NCBI GenBank assembly: GCA_012184525.1
Contig: WOFQ01000030.1
Location: 62,001-126,000 of the forward strand
From: Xenoacremonium recifei
Taxonomy: Eukaryota; Ascomycota; Sordariomycetes; Hypocreales; Nectriaceae
DNA: 64,000 bases
Direction: 5' to 3'
This document shows positions 1-10,831 of the stretch, one piece after another. The stretch's first letter is position 1. Each line of letters begins with the position of its first letter. The notes beneath the pieces were generated by a model. It was given only the letters and a program-made list of their open reading frames with translations, made no database searches and was not told the DNA's origin. Made by a program: the position numbers and the translations under genes.

Positions 1-851
1 AATCCATGTGAGTTTTCCTTTTCAAAGTCAGGCTTCTTAGTGCTGACCACAGGTTTCTTAAGGGCGGGCGCGAGTGGAGCGAGTTCTACAAGGATGACAA
101 TGTCAAGAAGCAAAAGTTGTTTTGGGACCGCTTCCTCAAGAATATCGACAACGAAGTGACAAATTGGCCGCCAGTTGAAATAGACGCGCGCTATGCGGCG
201 ACCTCTACGATCAGTCGGGGCTTGAATACATTCCCTCCAGTGGCAGAACTCAAATCTTTCTGGCTTGATCATCCTGACAAGTTGACTACTGAAAGACCTG
301 GCTTGGAATCAAGGACACAGTCCTTTTATCAAGCCTTTCGCGCCCACGATCATAAATCAGAGGTTCATTTTGATTTCACGTTCAGAAAAAGAACAGAGAT
401 TTCAGGTAATCTATCAGCGACACTTTATGTACAAGCTATCAATTTCCCGGATGTTGACATCTTTGTGGCACTTCAGAAAATTGACAAAGCGGGCAATGTA
501 GTTAAGTTCTATCACTCAACCCAGAAGCTTGAAGCAGATGCGGCATTTGGATGGCTTCGTGCCTCCCATAGAGAGTTAGACCAGAGACACAGCACTCTAG
601 AGAGGCCTGTACATCTTCATGAGCGGCGACTCTGGCTCAATCCTGATCTGATAGCTGAGATCTGTGTGGAGATTTGGCCAACAAGTACTATTTGGGAAGA
701 AGGGGAGACGATGCGTCTCGCCATCAAGGGTACTACATTTACTGATTCGGAAAATGTGACCCAATTTCGAGGCCCTTCTCACAGTTTCGGAGAAGTTCGA
801 CTCTGGTACGGAAGAGATTACGAGAGCCGTCTGATAGTTCCAGTAGTCTGA
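1..851 (+). CDS. CocE/NonD-family hydrolase, C-terminal part (5' end outside window)
   Basis: Only the 3' part of the gene is present. An intron runs from about 8 (GTGAGT) to 52 (CCACAG, branch-like GCTGAC just upstream). The reading frame then stays open from 53 to the stop at 849-851. The spliced start reads FLKGGREWSEFYKDD, followed by a linker with FWDRFLKN. This is the usual junction between the alpha/beta-hydrolase domain and the C-terminal jelly-roll domain of X-Pro dipeptidyl-peptidase/CocE proteins (PF08530). The rest is beta-rich and ends in a pattern typical of that domain. The catalytic Ser/Asp/His lie mostly upstream and cannot be checked. Family members hydrolyse esters or acyl-amino bonds; the substrate cannot be read from this fragment. 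Confidence 0.75.
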
Positions 852-1042
852 GAGTTGAACAAAGAGGTTATCATACTGGTTTATAGAGAAATTTCCCGAT
901 TCAAGGATGTTCTTAGAACTTGCTGCACACCACCTGTGACTGGCGATACACTATATCTCTTCACCGTGATTTAGAAAAGAAAGAGGACGTTCCAGACTGA
1001 AAAGAGTTAGAGAAGTGAGAATTGAGATACGTGGGAGGTGCT

Positions 1043-2045
1043 ATTTCAAATCTTAAACTGAATATCAGAGTGGTCTTTGGGTTGAAATTAAGTTACGTCA
1101 AAGTTAATGATAAGGACTTGGCTCCCGGAGAGATCATAGGCAATGATGAAGTCTGAGCAACCAGGATCTAGAAGCCAATGTAACATCCCCACGCGACCTT
1201 TCACTATGGGTCGTAAGTCGGCGGCGAAGTGTATTGTCATCATTGATCCGTCTGGGTCATAATGTCAGCTATGTCATCTAGCACTAGACCTCGACAACGA
1301 ACAGCTATCATCTCCCTCACACGCTAATTCCCTCGTTTCTCGAACCTGGCTTCATGCACCATCGCAGGCTACTAGATACAGACTTTTCACAAATGGCCCT
1401 TCAGCCGATCTTGCAGTGTGCTGAGTACATAACTGGCTCCCTAATTTTGGATGTTCAGCCATTTGATATAAAACCCAGGAGGGGGGGATTGACGGACTTG
1501 CTGGCAGTCGACAAACGAGACATCCCTCTACCATCATTTTGCAAATGTTGGGCAATGATCTGCTTAAACATGGGTTGCGGGATGTTGTGGATCATCTGGG
1601 TCTCGCTTCAGCTTTCTTCTTTACTGCAAATTACCTGAGTTCCATGCCTCCGGAGTATGCTGCAAAACCTCTGAATCCATCCGTTCGTAGGGGAGTCCAC
1701 CGACGTAGTCGCCGCTGAGGCTGGTCACAAAATTGACCCAGCCCGCGTCACCTCGTGAAGTTCCTCTTTTGAGCAGGTCAACCGTATCAATAGACATTTG
1801 TCGGCAAATCTCCAAAGCTCCTCGGCCTTAAATGCATGCGCTTTTGGCGTAGCCAGCTTTGTCCCATATTTGTCAACCTGGAGACTCCGAACTAATTGTC
1901 GCGTCGTCTCAACGAAATGCAATTTATCGCTTATTACCCGTCCGCTTGCCGTTAGACCTGGATAAGGCGTATGCCGTGCGCAGTCCACAAGGTCCCGCGC
2001 CAACAATCAGCACAGGGACCTCCAATTCTGTACGGAGTTTTATGC
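1043..2045 (-). pseudogene. Decayed FAD-dependent aromatic (phenol 2-monooxygenase-like) monooxygenase
   Basis: On the minus strand, pieces of one protein appear in the correct order but in different frames. A Rossmann start VLIVGAGPCGLRTAYALS lies at about 1960-2020. Next comes the substrate/FAD segment with EICRQMSIDTVDLL and WVNFVTSLSGDYVGGLPYER (1665-1815). The sugar-binding motif YLVACDGA sits near 1355-1380, then MMTIHFAADLRPIVKGRVGM (about 1185-1245) and an IIAYDLSGSQVLI stretch near 1110-1150. Stops and frameshifts separate the pieces: after the first Rossmann segment, near 1621, directly after DGA, and twice near 1270. Homology fades near 1040, so roughly the N-terminal half of a usual 600-aa enzyme remains. 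The family hydroxylates phenolic substrates with NADPH and oxygen. No functional product is expected. Confidence 0.8.
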
Positions 2046-2428
2046 AATGACATGTCAGCGACATTTAAGTCTTAGTGCTCCATCACAAGTGTTAGTGCTC
2101 GCTCAGACCGATTTCCGAACTCATCCGATTGGCGCAGTGAGATCTGCACCGCCTCATTGCTCGCACAATGAGCCTAATCCGGTAAAGCACGCTTCAAGCG
2201 AAGCAACAAAACTCGATTTGGCCGCTGACTGTGTCGAATGCACAGCTCGAATATTGACCCTAACGTGGAATAGTTTCCAAGTCGTGGCGATGCCTACTCA
2301 AACAAACTAGCCGGCAATGTGTATCTTGTAAATAATATAAAGAGTAAATTGAGTGCAGCCTCTTTCTTCGCTCATGTAGCTAGAAACCATCTCCCGTCAA
2401 TTCTTTGCGACACGCTGATCTTTTGCCC
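2046..2428. other. Intergenic spacer
   Basis: This is about 380 bp between the monooxygenase relic and the next gene. A TATA-like stretch (AATAATATAAAGAG, about 2330-2343) lies roughly 90 bp before the next start codon. No other gene is supported. Confidence 0.4.
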
Positions 2429-3601
2429 ATGGATCGGTACGAGCCCCCTCCCGCTTATCCTTCAGCGCCAGTTTCTATGTCTGTCAACTATCAAGTTGAT
2501 GCTCGTCATCAGCCGTCACAACCACCAGATTTTATACCCAACAGTAACAGTGATCTCGCAAGACAGGACTTCGCCCCGTCTTCTACAAACCAGCGTGTCT
2601 CTCCGCTATCTCCTGACCAGGGTAATCCTCTTGGCGTGGTGTCTCCGCCCATTCTTATACCACAATGTTCAATTCCGTCCATATTGAAACCACCGCCTCC
2701 CTTCATGAGAGCCTATCCTCCCGTCTTGATGTCGTCCGATATTTCTTCGGGTCTGTTCCTCTCTATCCTTGATACTCTCAATATCTGCGTTACGCCACCT
2801 GCCCCTTTGCAAGCTCTCAATGTTGTTGGACAAGGGATTGGTTACGTTCCACATCACTGGGCTCAAGGCGCCTCCTTTGGTATTACAGCTGTAGCAGGTG
2901 CCAGTACCGCAGCTATACGTCATGCCAAGATTAAGGAATTTCTGGAAAGCGTCAACCGGGATGTATTTCATCCAAGAGGTCTGGAAATGGAAATCATGAA
3001 AGACGAAAATGTAATGAGAATGCTGAGGTGGAACCCTGCAAGCCCCGTTCCCTCAGAAAGGCTTCGAGAACTCAGCCATATCATTGCGGAATTATCCTTC
3101 GACCTTGATCCCCCGGAGCAGAGATCCAATATTCTTGATCGGATTGCCATAAGCCAAGCAACATCAAGGCTCAACAAGGACCAAAAGAAAGCAGACCAAA
3201 AGAGAATCCGACGCGAAGAACAATACCACAATGCAACCATGAGCCACGGCCGACCGAATAATCACTCCTATGAAGACTACGACTCGGATGTTGACGAAGA
3301 TGTCGAAATTCGGGGGAAGCTACAAAGATTGGATGAGAAGATTGCTCGTATTAACCAAAAGGCTGATGCTGAACTTGAGAGGGAAAAGCCCAAGAAAGCA
3401 GAGAAAATTGAAAAGAAGCGAAGCAAAGACTTGATGGATGTTGAAAAAGATCGAACCCGGTTGCATCAGAAACAAGCGAAAGCCGCAGCCAAAGCACATG
3501 ATAAGCAGCAAGAACAGGGCGAAAAAGAGAAAAAGAAGGTTGCGAAGCTGGAGTGGTTGGTGATCCGAAATCTTCGCAGTGTACGCGATGAGTCCTGGTA
3601 A
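2429..3601 (+). CDS. Conserved fungal protein of unknown function with C-terminal coiled coil
   Basis: This is a single-exon frame of 390 aa. I chose the ATG at 2429 (context GCCCATGG) because the open frame upstream of it has no other ATG. The first 100 residues are rich in Pro and Ser and look disordered. A Gly/Ala-rich hydrophobic segment follows at about 130-165 (VVGQGIGYVPHHW, then FGITAVAGAS). Next is a compact block with FLESVNRDVFHPRGLEMEI (about 175-200). From about residue 250 the chain becomes highly charged, with Lys/Glu/Arg repeats, an acidic patch (SDVDEDVE) and a predicted coiled coil. I do not recognise a named domain. A structural or scaffold role is possible but is only inference. 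Confidence 0.75.
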   Translation: MDRYEPPPAYPSAPVSMSVNYQVDARHQPSQPPDFIPNSNSDLARQDFAPSSTNQRVSPLSPDQGNPLGVVSPPILIPQCSIPSILKPPPPFMRAYPPVLMSSDISSGLFLSILDTLNICVTPPAPLQALNVVGQGIGYVPHHWAQGASFGITAVAGASTAAIRHAKIKEFLESVNRDVFHPRGLEMEIMKDENVMRMLRWNPASPVPSERLRELSHIIAELSFDLDPPEQRSNILDRIAISQATSRLNKDQKKADQKRIRREEQYHNATMSHGRPNNHSYEDYDSDVDEDVEIRGKLQRLDEKIARINQKADAELEREKPKKAEKIEKKRSKDLMDVEKDRTRLHQKQAKAAAKAHDKQQEQGEKEKKKVAKLEWLVIRNLRSVRDESW

Positions 3602-3635
3602 AGGACTCACATTTTTTCAGGTTGCATGCTTATAA

Positions 3636-5278
3636 CTAGTCTGAGGCCAATGATTTGTGCTTGACACCACTTGACCAATCGCGCATTCTACCCATCTCAA
3701 TTCCATGGACTTCCGCGATCACGCTGTTCATCATATCCTCAGCCCAGTTCAACTCGGCACTACCTCGCTCAAGGTGCAGTGCTGCCACCTGAAGAGGAAA
3801 AACGAATAGGAAAGCGGTTGTACTGGACCAATCCGAACCAAGACATAAGGAGTCTGCTAGATAACAGATTTCAGCTGCGATAGCTGCCTTTGTTGTTGAT
3901 TGGTATGTAGCCACTGCCCAGCTTGCATGACTAGACAGACTGGAAGGGCCAATTTCGTCCGGTATTAGAGGGATATCCAATGCTTCACAGGAGTGGGCTA
4001 AGCATAGAATGATTGCTTTCTGTAGGGCAAATAATGCCTTATCGCCAGCCGTAAATGTCGGAGAGTCTTCTTCACTTGGATTTGGGATTGAAAGCATGTC
4101 TGTTGAGGGTGCAGAAAAGTGGAAAATATTTTGCCAGTCGTAGAGGGTTTTCAACGTCAGCCCAACACGCTGTCGGAGCGAAGTTTCAAGTTCCGGGTTG
4201 CAGCTCGCGCTTCCTGCAATGTCCATATCTTGCGAAATTCCGGGTATCTCAGCGAAGATCTCTAGCAGGCAATCACTTGCTGATCGTGGACTGGACGAAG
4301 ATGTTCGTAGAAGGCTCTTCCACTCCGGTTGGCAGAGATAACAGTGTTGGCGGCGGAGGAGTGCGCTAATGATCTGATCCCGAGTCAGCCCGGTCCGATA
4401 TCTTACGGATTATCAATAGCTATACAATTGAGAATCGACAGTGCCTCAAGAGCTCTCTATCAATAGCGCTTTCGTATCTTGAGAGACCCCTTAGTCTGAC
4501 CTGCCGTGTTTACTCGTTAGCAAGCCTGCAATATGCATTGCTATTTCGGGCGTCGACTTTACCAATTGTGAGATGCCATCATAGTGTTTCAGCCACCCAG
4601 TCCTCTCTGTAAAAGCAATATTCTCGTACATCCCCAGGCAGAGAACACTAGCCAGTGCTTCCCATTGCAATTGAGTTGTTGTATTGGCCAGGTCATTGTG
4701 TATGCGACCCAGAGCTTTCCCATATATTCTCCGTCCATTCTGAAACATGCTTATATGATGGTTCATCTTGCCAAAGTAAGCAGCCGCCAATGCCCGAACC
4801 GCTAGTAGATGCGTGGAATCAGTAGACGCGCCGGTTGCGTCACTTAATATTAAAGGCAGAAATTCCAAACGATTGAATCTTGAAAGCAAATGAGCATGAA
4901 TGACAACGTCATAATCGGGAGGTATGGTAGGCAGAAGGTAGTGCTGGGAATTGGGGTCTGGAGGGGTTGCTACCGGTCCAGCACGGTTGGATGTCTTCAG
5001 CCTTCGAGACGAGCCTTGATTGTGGAATTGTGATGTTTGATCTACGAATTCAGCGTACAAATTGTAGCCCTCGCAGCGTAGGCCTGCCTTTACGCAACGC
5101 TCGCATTGGGGCTGGCGCTCATCTGCAAGCTCTATTAGCGGTGATAACTTCCTCGCTATGCACATGGACTTCCACCATGGAATTATGGACTGGGAAACAA
5201 GAGATACAACTCACCGCATTTTACTCGCCGTCTCTTGCAAGTTTTGCAAGCTTTGCTGCGCCCTCCGCGATTGACCAT
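3636..5278 (-). CDS. Zn(II)2Cys6 transcription factor (fungal-specific regulator)
   Basis: Three exons (5278-5215, 5131-4501, 4365-3636) give 474 aa. Introns begin GTGAGT and GTCAGA and end at AATAG and CATTAG, with consistent phase. Exon 1 encodes the first half of the zinc cluster (CKTCKRRRVKC, Cys11/14/21). Exon 2 supplies CERCVKAGLRC, completing six cysteines. The rest is a helical regulatory region of the fungal_trans_2 type, with a QPEWKSLL block at the start of exon 3, as is common in regulators near metabolic genes. It should act in the nucleus on CGG-containing sites. It is convergent with the coiled-coil gene (34 bp between stops), so no target is obvious. The relic monooxygenase nearby could once have been one, which is speculation. 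Confidence 0.88.
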
Positions 5279-7240
5279 GTTGAAATCGCTGAGGATCAAC
5301 ATGTGAAAATGACGGGAGAGGTGGCGGGGCAATATACGGAGTACGGGCGTCAGGCTCGTGGTTCGGCGAAACTAAAGGTCCGGATTGATCCGAAACCTCA
5401 CTCTACATTCCAACGCTTCAGATGAGTAAGTCAGACACGAGATGACAGGGTCAGAATATCGAAGTGCAAATATAGAATATATGGAGTTATATATATTCGT
5501 CGTTTTGATGGTGCTTTATTTACCTCTACATAGGAGAATGCTATTTTTGCTGTAGGTCCGTCGGAAACTTAGCGACGTCTGGGCACAATCATACGAGGAT
5601 CCTACTCTAGAGCATCATTCCCGTTCAGCAACTTGTGAGTTTCTGGCTCTTCATGCGCATCCTAACTTATTGTTGAATCTTTTATGAGTAACAGTTTCTC
5701 TCTTGTTTTTTTTCTTTTTCTTTTAGCCTAGTCATTTGCGTAATAATCGCGCGCTTGGTATTCGTCATCCTCATTTACATTACATCACCCAGGCAGTTCA
5801 TGAGGCCCTGTCTCCATAGAGACTAACTCGTTCAAGCCATTGAATAGATCAGACTGCTATTCACTGACAATACTACGGATGATACTCATAGCTCCATGAC
5901 CCCATGGGTCATAGCTTTCTGGCTTAGAAAATCGACTCCATGGAATGAAAAAGCTAGAGTTTCCACACCTATCGACCATTGGCTGCCTGCTTCTTCATTC
6001 ATTTCCAATAGAAAAGTGTGATATATTGTTACTTCCATAGACTATTGAGAGTGAAAACCGGGTTTCAATGTTAAATATAATTTTATGTCTGTTCCACTGA
6101 TAATATTTATGAGGCGCCTAAAATACTGGTAGACTGTATCTATATCCGGGTGCTAGAATCTGCCATATGTATTTCTAGAAAGTATTTTTCTTTCTCCATG
6201 CCCAAGCAATCAAAACTCAAATAGTTTCGTAGACTGTGGCTCATTATCTAGTGACCTTGAAAACGATAAACCCAGATCCCATAATGTAGTAAAACATAAT
6301 GACTGAATTTACTGAGCAATGCCTCGCCTGCGAAGGCTCTATCCCTCGTCGGAAGATAACATCAGTCTCATATGAGCATGGATTCACAGCACATGTACTC
6401 CAATTAATAGCGCGGTCTATCACAAGCACAAATTCTCTTTTCTCTTCTCTACTATGGACCAGACAGTACAAATTTCACAATACCTATCACTCTATAACAT
6501 CGCCTACCCAGAGGTAAATTGAGTAAGTACTAAGGAGACAAGAAAATCTTTTTATATTAAAGTACGCCATGGAACCTAATCTAAACCCATGGGATGTTTG
6601 TCCTTCTAGGAGGTCTCCGTAAAATCATCATTATTTTGAGATCGTACAACATTGACCGAGCAACTGAGATAAGTATCAGAGAGCCGTTTACTACAGTTTT
6701 AACAGTAGACAAGCGGATGAAGTATAAAACGTAGAGTTCGGTGCAAATCCAGAACATGCATAGGTTCTATGGGCGCGAAGTAGATGCATTGTGTTACTGA
6801 AATCCTATAGTCGGGAAAACTATACTAAGCTATTCAATACGTGTATGAGAATCTGGGTATTGATGCATGTCATCAAAAGTCCGATTAGCTATGAAAAATC
6901 CATGGTGTCTGTCTATGGTTACTTAGTTGGCTAACTAAACGTGTTTCACTAGATAGGGAGCTGCTGCATGTGCCCTCAGGCACTCATATTTTACTTGGAA
7001 GAGGGCTGGTATTATTTAGAAACAATTCACATGATGCTTTATACAAAACCAATGGCGAGAAGAAACGAGGGAAGCTTACACCAAATCCTCTGCGGAATCT
7101 TAAATTGAGCTAAAATAGATTGACCAATTCTTAATTGAACCAAACATCATGAGACAAACAAGTCAAGGTGCATACAGACACAGTTGAATAGGTTTCCCAC
7201 ATCGATTCGCTTATCCTCTGGACCTTGCGTTTCTTTTAGA
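5279..7240. other. Gene-poor spacer, about 2 kb
   Basis: The stretch is AT-leaning and has only short frames without coding character. A TACGGAGTACGGG motif at about 5336-5348 belongs to the palindrome family also seen at 30.7 kb. I see no RNA gene or transposon end. Confidence 0.4.
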
Positions 7241-8848
7241 TCAAATCCTGACCTCACGAATATGCTCAGACACCCGTCTGCGCATTCTCTCCGAGATTGT
7301 CTGATTTTGAGCCTTGAATGCGTCTCTCTCCTGTCCTGAACGTCGATCTGCTGCCTGATCCTCTCTCTTTGGCGCAAGAGGGACCTGATTCTGCATCCAG
7401 TCAAATTCTCCCGTATGCATTGTTTTCCAAACGATACCGAGGCTGACGATATCGTGTAGCATATCTAAATTCTGCACCGCGCTGATGTGATCGTTCCCGA
7501 GCAGGTTGCGGAGGCATTCGCGACGATGCGCAATTCGCATCGCCGGGCTGAATGAAGAAGACGCCGCCCAACACTCTTTTCGTGAGAACGTGAAGTCATG
7601 AACAGTCCTGGTCATGGCCTGATTGACTGACGAGAACATCGATCTTGTATAGTAAAGGAGACCTTGCATCCTGGTTAGATGTGGTACGAGTTCCTTGATC
7701 TGACGAAGCCGTATTTCTGCGTTCGCGCGTCGTCTGTTGTACACTCGTCAGTTTTTCCATATTAAAATCGGTATACCGAGTCAGGTATCTCCAGACTACT
7801 GTAAAGCCCTCTTCCCTACTTACTCTAAGTGCTCAGCTTTGATAATTTGTTGCAGACAAGGACTGACTTGTGCCATAACAATATGCTTGATTGTTTCGAG
7901 GCCTTCCACCGCCATTTGAACAGGCTCAGCAAGCGCCAGGAGGCCACTTCGCCAGATTACCAAATTTCGCTCAATCCCTTGGGCTAACAAATCGAGGTTG
8001 AATTCGATTTTTTTCAATCTCTCCTCAGAAGATTCGTTGTCTGCTGTCCAGGTCGGGTCGAACAGTTCGTTCGTGTTGATGAGGATAATGGCCAGTCGTA
8101 AATGTTGCGCGTTCAATTTCGGTATCTCCAGAGCATATACAAATCCGGTTGTCTTTAAGAATATTTCGTCATATGCTTTTTGCACCATCTGAACCTGTCT
8201 GTACATCTCCCCCACCGCGCCGGGGGCCGAAACGCCACCAAGATCCAGAAGGCAATGTTGAGAAAGCTGCATGGTATGAGCAGTTTCATGACCCAACTTG
8301 CCGAGTATCTGACCGGGCAGAATGGGCTGAGATAGTTGGATTGGTGGTTTAGCATTGCGATGCTTGTCCTGAACAGGATGCGGAGCAAAGTAGTACAGTG
8401 GAAATGTCAGAATATAGACAGCAGACATGGCCTCCAGCGTGGAGTTGGTCAAGACAACCTGCATCGCGTTGCCGAGTGCTTGTTGATAGGTCTGAAGCGA
8501 TTTGTCTTCATCGGCGGAGGGCCAACATCCGTGGACTATGACGAACAGAAGAGCTCCGGTGAATAATGTGAAAAGTATCTTGAATAAAGATATGTTATGC
8601 CCTCGATTAGGCTCGCCTGCGTTGGCTGCATGGCGCCGTCGTTGATTCGGCGCTCTATTCATGTCAGGGCGCGTCCCAAGTCTTGGATCATCAGGTATAG
8701 AAGCTTGTCGAACCCGCTCCGGAGAGACGGGTGTTGTCTCGTTCGGACAATCATTGACTGCCATTCTAGTAGCCGGTGGTAGGTCGTCGCGGTTGGCTAA
8801 AGCCCCCTGCGACAAAGCATCCCGCTTCGTCCGGCGATTTGACGGCAT
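7241..8848 (-). CDS. Fungal protein of unknown function with one membrane span
   Basis: Two exons (8848-7824 and 7733-7241) join in phase over a 90-bp intron (GTAAGT...CAACAG) to give 505 aa. The ATG at 8848 has A at -3. The open frame extends about 80 codons further upstream, but without another good ATG. Residues 1-85 are basic, polar and probably disordered. A strong hydrophobic segment at about 88-108 (LFKILFTLFTGALLFVIVHG) is the likely membrane anchor, with a weaker hydrophobic run near 135-150. The remainder is alpha-helical, with repeated charged heptads and a basic C-terminus. Such architecture is frequent among lineage-specific fungal proteins. I cannot assign a function, and neighbours give no help. 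Confidence 0.75.
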
Positions 8849-10831
8849 TTTGCGATAACGAGGAAAGAGACTGGAAGCACTGGATTGAGTGAGGAAGAAA
8901 GAAAACTCGAGAGGGGAAATTACGTCGTGGCGGTTTATGAGCTTCTCGATTTCTTTGTTCTTCAAATGGACAAATTGGTCCCAGCGCCTCGGGCACTTCC
9001 GTCGGCCTCGTGTCTCCCCGGGCGGGGTCGGGGGTGTAATTCTACGATTGATATACTTGATGATACATGGGATGCGGTAGAAATATCTCATTCAATCGGA
9101 ATCCGGCCTCAAGCAGAGATGACAAGGCGCGCACAATATGCATCAAGCATCCGCTCCGCTTCTATCCAGGCTGCCAAGCCCGTGGCGTCTCCATAGACAT
9201 AACCTCAGTGTTCAAAACAGATTGAATGGACTACCATCTATTTGGTAGTGATTAGCAGAAACATCTAGCCTCCTAAGAGGCTGCTTGAAAGGTGAAATTG
9301 ACAAGTTTTAGATTTGTTAACCCTAAACCTCGAGCCAAACAATGTACCCAGGAAGCTCAGCGGAAAAGGTACAAAGGTAGAGAAATAACTGGAGAAGGAA
9401 CTTGAGATAGGCGAAGAAGCCGATCGAGCTCGCATAGGCTCGATGGGACTTCATTGGTGATGATCTATGAGAACAACGCAATATTTGGCGAGGATGTGGC
9501 AGGTGTAGACAAGAAGAAATTCTCAGTATATGTGAACGTATAGTGACGCCTGCAAGCAATTTTAGTCACATTCAATGGGGCTAGCGGGATAGATAAAAAT
9601 AGAGCCTCACGGGTATGGCTGAACTGCTACTCAGTAATACTGTCTTGACATAATACCATCGAGAGTTACCCCGGCATAGCAGGCTCGATTTAGACACTCT
9701 AATGACGGCATCTCGCCAACACAAGTAGCATCTACAAAGTAACTGAGTGACTAGGTAAGAATGTACCAAAGCCATTGAAGGATGGTATTTGCTGACTACT
9801 TCTGGTATGATTTGAGCTAGTTATCGTATGATCACTACGCCATGTGATCTGTGAGCCTGTTTGATCTCCGAAAGTCAGAGAGTATTCTGTACTCCCGTAA
9901 TGGCCCATCAGACATAAGAACGCCTCCATTTTCTCGAGTTTTTGCTTCTGCATTCTCCGTTCTAGGCTGAACTATGGGCCAAGGGCCTAGAGCTAGGTGA
10001 ATTATTGCTAACGTGCGATTACCCCTATGCGCGCCATTTCACGTCATGGCAAGAGGGCTAGATACAAGGTGCAGATGCCAGTTGAGCTCTGGTTTCGAAC
10101 TGACGATTGTGCTACCCACCGTCTTGATTTTTTGACTAGTTTCTCCAATGCTTTGAGGGAACTTTTGATTGACAGTGGCTGTGGCCTACAAAAGGCCCCT
10201 GGGTGGTTGCATTGCTAGCGCCAACACTGTGGGTATTTGCAAAAGTGCTTCAAAATAACACACCAGTTCATGGAAGGCCGATTGTCAAAGTCTCAGCCTC
10301 GGCCAGCAACATGTCTACTCCGTTTCTTTTGGAGACTAACGTACCTAGAGACCAGTTAATTTGTGAATCCGCGAATCTATCCGCGCAATGCGGCTCGAAA
10401 TACTGAGCTTCCACCGGATTATTACCGTCAACACGTAGCGGTTATACATCATATCATTCTGATTAGCGCAGACAATTGTAGAGCTACAAATAGAGCAGGT
10501 GGGCAAAGAAATAGTCCGTTGACAGGATTCACACGTTGAATTTAGGAGAAGCTTGGAATACAAAATGATTTCTGGATCAAAGAATCTGGGCTCTTTAAAC
10601 AGAAGCAGGGCCCAATTCCACAATCAGTTTCCCATCTACTGTGATTGTGACGAATAGAAATATGAGCAGAGAAAGTTTTGTATAAAGGGTAGTCTTCATT
10701 TGTCTTCCTACTTTATATTCAAACGCACATCATCGTTCCTATTATGCGCGGTCCGTGTTTCTCCCTGACAACAATTTATCAACATTCTTCCTAGATGAAA
10801 GCACGGAAGTCCCTTCAATTTTGGCCGAACA
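8849..10831. other. Gene-poor spacer, about 2 kb
   Basis: No convincing conserved gene is present. The only item of note is a short minus-strand frame at 10595-10699 with a signal-peptide-like start, listed separately. The 3' half is AT-rich. Confidence 0.4.
10595..10699 (-). CDS. Candidate short secreted peptide or first exon of one
   Basis: A 34-codon frame starts MKTTLYTKLSLLIFLFVTIT: a basic tip, then a hydrophobic core, then VDG, as in a secretory signal. It stops at 10595. A second frame just downstream (about 10610-10345) is Cys-rich (CESC, then CSIC) and could be a further exon, but I found no splice pair of correct phase. No homology is recognised and it may be chance. Confidence 0.2.
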   Translation of the reverse strand: MKTTLYTKLSLLIFLFVTITVDGKLIVELGPASV

